Source: Sphingomonadales bacterium UBA6157
GTDB taxonomy: Bacteria > Pseudomonadota > Alphaproteobacteria > Sphingomonadales > Sphingomonadaceae
Length of the DNA: 64,000 nt
NCBI GenBank assembly: GCA_002423025.1
Contig: DIUN01000039.1
Location: 1-64,000, forward strand
Direction: 5' to 3'
Shown here one piece after another: positions 62,155 through 64,000 of the stretch. Positions within the stretch are counted from its first letter, which is position 1; the number at the start of each line of letters is the position of its first letter. Under the pieces are notes generated by a model. That model was not told where the DNA came from. It saw only the letters and a program-made list of their open reading frames with translations, and did no database searches. Position numbers and translations under genes: made by a program.

Positions 62155-63426
62155 ATGAACATGTCTCAGGAGCGCATTGCGCACTGGTTCTGGCGCGTGC
62201 TGACCGGCCTGGTGTTTGCCGGCACGCTCGCCATGCTCTTCCTGCCGCCGCAGCGCGCCGCGGCGCAGCCGGCCCCCGGCCTCATCGGCACCTGGCGCGT
62301 GGCGCTGGCGCTGCCCGGCGGCGATCTGCCGTTCAACATGGTCGTGCAGCGGGACAAGACCGGCCCGGTCGTGCTGCTGCTCAACCCGCCCGAGCGCATG
62401 CGCGCCGAGGAAGTGACGCTGCAGGGCAACACGCTCAGCTTCGCCTTCCCCTCCTATGGCTCGCGCATCACCCTGCGCCTCGGCACAGATGGCCGGCTGA
62501 GCGGCGAGGCCAACCTCATGCGCAGCGCCGGCCCGGCCACAGTGGCGGTCAGCGGTGTGCGCGGTGCCTGGCGCTTCAGCCCCACCCCGGCCAAGGCCGC
62601 CGCCAACCTCACCGGCCGCTGGATGATGAGCTATGGCCCGCGCGCCGTGCCCTCGGTGCTGGAGATCAAGCAGACCGGCAACCGCGTCTCGGCATCGGTG
62701 CACCAGCCCAGCGGCGATGCGCGCTATCTCGCCGGGGAAGTCTCGGGCAACACGCTGTCGCTCTCCACCTTCGATGGCAATGCCGCGACGCTGTGGATCG
62801 CCAGGCTCGATGCCGGCAGCCTCAAGGGCGCGCAGTTCACCGCCACCGGCAGCAAGGCCGGCACCGCCTGGACCGCCCGCCGCAGCGCCACCGCCAAGGA
62901 CACCATCGAGGCCGTCGCCACCGAAAAGCCGCCGGTCGATCGCATCCCCATCCGCTTCCCGGACAGCAGCGGCAAGATGGTCTCGATCTCGGACCCGGCC
63001 TACAAGGGCAAGGTCGTGGTCGTCACACTCGGCGGCACCTGGTGCCCCAATTGCCATGACGAATCGGGCTTCATGGGCCCCTATGCCGCCCGCCGGAAGA
63101 AGGAGGGCCTCGAAGTCGTGGCGCTGATGTTCGAATATGGCACCGATGCCCCCTCGGCATTCCGGCTGATGGATCGCTACAAGGCCCGCTACAAGCTGCC
63201 TTACCCGCTGCTGCTCGCCGGCCAGCCTACTCCCGAGAGCAGCTCGGCGGCGCTCCCCGGCTTCGGGCCGATCAAGGTCTATCCGACAACGCTGTTCTTC
63301 GGCCGTGATGGCAAGCTGAAGGAAGTCCATGTCGGCTGGGCCGGCCCCGCCACCGGCAAGCTTAACCTGGAAGCCAAGCACCACTTCGACGAGACGGTGA
63401 CAAGGCTGCTGCGGACCCGCGCCTGA
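62155..63426 (+). CDS. exported TlpA-like thioredoxin-fold protein
   Basis: A 423-aa protein with an N-terminal signal/anchor (WFWRVLTGLVFAGTLAMLFL), a beta-rich middle of about 220 residues and a C-terminal TlpA/redoxin domain with active site GGTWCPNCHDE (CxxC) and a cis-Pro region YPTTLFFGRDGK. It probably reduces or isomerises thiols in the periplasm. The ATG at 62155 has GCAGGA nine bases upstream; the frame opens at 62098 without a ribosome site. It is followed five bases later by the prepilin peptidase gene. Confidence 0.88.
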   Translation: MNMSQERIAHWFWRVLTGLVFAGTLAMLFLPPQRAAAQPAPGLIGTWRVALALPGGDLPFNMVVQRDKTGPVVLLLNPPERMRAEEVTLQGNTLSFAFPSYGSRITLRLGTDGRLSGEANLMRSAGPATVAVSGVRGAWRFSPTPAKAAANLTGRWMMSYGPRAVPSVLEIKQTGNRVSASVHQPSGDARYLAGEVSGNTLSLSTFDGNAATLWIARLDAGSLKGAQFTATGSKAGTAWTARRSATAKDTIEAVATEKPPVDRIPIRFPDSSGKMVSISDPAYKGKVVVVTLGGTWCPNCHDESGFMGPYAARRKKEGLEVVALMFEYGTDAPSAFRLMDRYKARYKLPYPLLLAGQPTPESSSAALPGFGPIKVYPTTLFFGRDGKLKEVHVGWAGPATGKLNLEAKHHFDETVTRLLRTRA

Positions 63427-63430
63427 GCTG

Positions 63431-64000
63431 ATGCCCGGCATCGGTGTTCCAGTGCAGGGCCTCGCCGCGCTGGGGCTTCTCGCCGGGCTGGGGCTCCTCG
63501 CCGGGCTGATTTTGGGCAGCTTCATCGCCGCGCTCACCAGCCGCTGGCCGCAGGGCCGCAGCATCGTCCACGGTCGCTCGGCCTGTGAAAGCTGCGGCGC
63601 CACGCTCGGCGCGCGAGACTTGGTGCCGGTACTCAGCCACATCGCGCTGCGCGGCAAATGCCGGCATTGCGGCGCTCCCATCCCGCCGCGCAACCTCGGC
63701 ATCGAGCTGGCCGCCGGCTTCATCGGCGCCGTCTCGCTCGCCGCCGTGCCCGGCTGGGCGGGGCTGGCCGGCGCCGGCTTTGGCTGGGTGCTGCTGGCGC
63801 TGGCGGTGCTGGATGCCGAGCATTTCTGGCTGCCGGACCGGCTGACCCTGCCGCTGATCCTCGCCGGGCTCGCCTTCGGCCTGCCCAGCCTGCCAGACCG
63901 CGCCATCGGCGCCGCCATCGGCTATGCGGCGCTCGCCCTCATCGCCTTCGCTTATGCCCGTCTGCGCGGCCGCACCGGCCTTGGCGGCGGAGACCCGAAG
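63431..64000 (+). CDS. prepilin peptidase / A24 aspartic protease (5' part, cut by window edge)
   Basis: The first 190 codons are inside the window. Membrane segment LLAGLGLLAGLILGSFIAAL, then a four-cysteine zinc site (CESCGATL and CRHCGAPI), then LDAEHFWLPDRLTLP with the first catalytic Asp and GLGGGDPK with the second, the GxGD motif. Type IV prepilin leader peptidase and N-methyltransferase, inner membrane. The gene continues to the right. Confidence 0.92.
   Translation, partial: MPGIGVPVQGLAALGLLAGLGLLAGLILGSFIAALTSRWPQGRSIVHGRSACESCGATLGARDLVPVLSHIALRGKCRHCGAPIPPRNLGIELAAGFIGAVSLAAVPGWAGLAGAGFGWVLLALAVLDAEHFWLPDRLTLPLILAGLAFGLPSLPDRAIGAAIGYAALALIAFAYARLRGRTGLGGGDPK

Overview
The window is a 64 kb stretch of high-GC chromosome from an alphaproteobacterium, most likely a member of the Sphingomonadales. 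The strongest evidence is a PhyR / NepR / EcfG general stress response locus (a cascade known only from Alphaproteobacteria) preceded by a degenerate HisKA_2 kinase of the PhyP type described in Sphingomonas. A BciB-like vinyl reductase and a TspO protein are compatible with a phototrophic or formerly phototrophic lineage, but no photosynthesis gene cluster is present here.

Layout. 1-222: tail of an acyl-CoA dehydrogenase, then a long perfect inverted repeat filling the gap to the next stop codon. 222-5864: four minus-strand genes (ABC ATPase, FtsX-type permease, AttH-like exported protein, BciB-like reductase). 5931-8497: modE and modABC for molybdate uptake. 8510-18023: a repeat-rich small protein and four signalling/cell-death type proteins (TIR-TPR, SLOG-transmembrane, CHAT protease, caspase fused to an alpha/beta hydrolase). 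18192-24787: an AsmA protein, glycolate oxidase glcDEF and an NTF2-like protein. 24832-27900: an exported flavin amine oxidase / cytochrome c / DUF1838 operon. 28361-33598: cell-surface glycosylation genes (GtrA-GT-C fusion, methyltransferase, GT2), tRNA-Ser(GCU) and UDP-glucose dehydrogenase. 33747-37583: DUF1134, hydroxyacid dehydrogenase, ferredoxin, maf - RNase E/G-like - yacG.

37664-48046 is a 10.3 kb integrative element inserted into the 3' half of tRNA-Phe(GAA) and bounded by perfect 50-bp direct repeats. It carries a tyrosine integrase, small regulators, a TOPRIM primase-helicase, an iteron-like repeat array, a ClpP-protease/capsid fusion and a tail tape-measure protein. No terminase, portal or lysis gene is recognisable, so it looks like a phage satellite or a heavily reduced prophage.

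48096-59046 is a stress-response district: dps, a 52-aa DUF1328-like membrane protein, a PhyP-like protein, PhyR, a single-ORF NepR-EcfG fusion (anti-sigma factor joined to its sigma factor), OmpA, a CheB-CheR-PAS-kinase-receiver hybrid and CsbD. Four sites exactly matching the sigma-EcfG promoter form GGAAC-N17-GTT lie upstream of phyR, the DUF1328/dps pair, ompA and csbD, implying a locally clustered regulon. 59097-64000 holds HAD hydrolase, TspO, D-cysteine desulfhydrase, Asp/Glu racemase, a TlpA-like thioredoxin and the start of a prepilin peptidase.

All calls come from reading the sequence and from knowledge of the families; no searches were run.
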